From contig DATMNI010000460.1 of assembly GCA_035570275.1 (NCBI GenBank), forward strand, positions 1 to 38,347: 38,347 bases of DNA, in the 5' to 3' direction. Each line of letters begins with the position of its first letter. Position 1 is the first letter of the stretch. A model generated the notes under the pieces. That model was given only the letters and a program-made list of their open reading frames with translations. It did not search any database and had not been told where the DNA came from. The position numbers and the translations under genes are program-made. Shown piece after piece: positions 38,185-38,347 of the stretch. Origin of the DNA: DATMNI01 sp035570275. GTDB taxonomy: Bacteria > Acidobacteriota > Terriglobia > Bryobacterales > Bryobacteraceae.

Positions 38185-38347
38185 ATGACCCTGGCGGGCG
38201 TGGTGTACGGCCTCGGGTTCCACACTTACATCGCCTACCGGGCGACGCCGCTGCTGGTGGCCATCATGCTGGTCTACTACCTGCGCCAGGCCCGCAAGGA
38301 AGGCTGGTCGGGCGCGTTTTGGAAGGGGTCAGTCGCGTTTATCGCGG
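38185..38347 (+). CDS. Polytopic membrane protein (GT39 / ArnT-like?), 3' end outside window and 5' end apparently lost
   Basis: At least 54 residues from ATG 38185 to the right edge: MTLAGVVYGLGFHTYIAYRA, then TPLLVAIMLVYYLRQARKEG. The GLGFHTYIAYRATPLL stretch is typical of interior TM segments in family-39-like glycosyltransferases of Acidobacteriota, normally some 200 residues into the protein. The same frame is open upstream through the 24-bp repeat and the C-rich tract to at least 37951, but that part is not protein-like. I infer that the 5' part, which would hold the catalytic acidic loop, has been lost or replaced by repeats. The family name is a guess. Confidence 0.5.
   Translation, partial: MTLAGVVYGLGFHTYIAYRATPLLVAIMLVYYLRQARKEGWSGAFWKGSVAFIA

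Overview
The window looks like high-GC soil Acidobacteriota DNA, most likely from the Bryobacterales / Solibacter group. The call rests on families typical of that group: a PadR regulator coupled to an acidobacterial-type ABC permease, a TIGR03435 soil-associated protein, a VWFA-related acidobacterial protein (TIGR03436), an Oar-like TonB-dependent receptor, and a BlaI / M56 pair. No tRNA, rRNA or CRISPR array was seen. The window is a mosaic of short operons separated by gene remnants and small hairpin repeats.

Layout. 1-1.4 kb: a PadR regulator overlapping an ABC permease that runs off the left edge, with a strong promoter/operator. 1.5-6.4 kb: two secreted unknowns, an ECF sigma factor overlapping a large zinc-finger/FecR protein, and a chimeric ORF made of a DUF433 antitoxin head and a TIGR03435 tail. 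6.4-11.3 kb: a same-strand cluster of a concanavalin-like lectin/hydrolase-type protein, a sulfatase, a dihydrodipicolinate-synthase-like protein and an alpha/beta hydrolase; the last two lack the expected catalytic residues. 11.3-12.95 kb: a lower-GC island with a ThsB-like TIR protein, a small coiled-coil protein cut at its 5' end, and a frameshifted serine-recombinase remnant. 12.97-16.1 kb: a secreted VOC protein, small zinc and stress proteins (CsbD, ActD/DUF3341-like) and an IS630-type HTH protein without a DDE domain. 16.2-16.9 kb: an F420/NADP reductase-like gene broken by one frameshift.

16.98-24.3 kb: BlaI repressor, then an M56 (BlaR1-like) protein whose TIGR03435 tail has been frameshifted off, then an Oar-like receptor translationally coupled to a VWFA-related protein. 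Two near-identical palindromes overlap the BlaI promoter. 24.8-28.5 kb: a LexA-type HTH protein, then a secreted di-haem cytochrome overlapping a PQQ-dependent dehydrogenase (probable periplasmic alcohol oxidation), followed by a GxxExxY-protein remnant and a dispersed inverted repeat. 28.8-29.7 kb: a toxin-antitoxin pair with a PIN toxin. 29.7-33.2 kb: a minus-strand operon of alpha/beta hydrolase, zinc ribbon, DinB and M28 peptidase. 33.5-38.3 kb: an orphan SLATT-type two-TM protein, an MscS-like channel divergent from an AsmA-like protein, and the beginning of a polytopic membrane protein that appears to have lost its N-terminal part.

The most interesting items are the TIR-like island with its adjoining 57-bp inverted/direct-repeat element, the consecutive pair of apparent pseudoenzymes in the sulfatase cluster, the orphan SLATT protein with an added beta domain, and the two gene chimeras/frameshifts involving TIGR03435. 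All family assignments are by eye from translated motifs; no database search was run.
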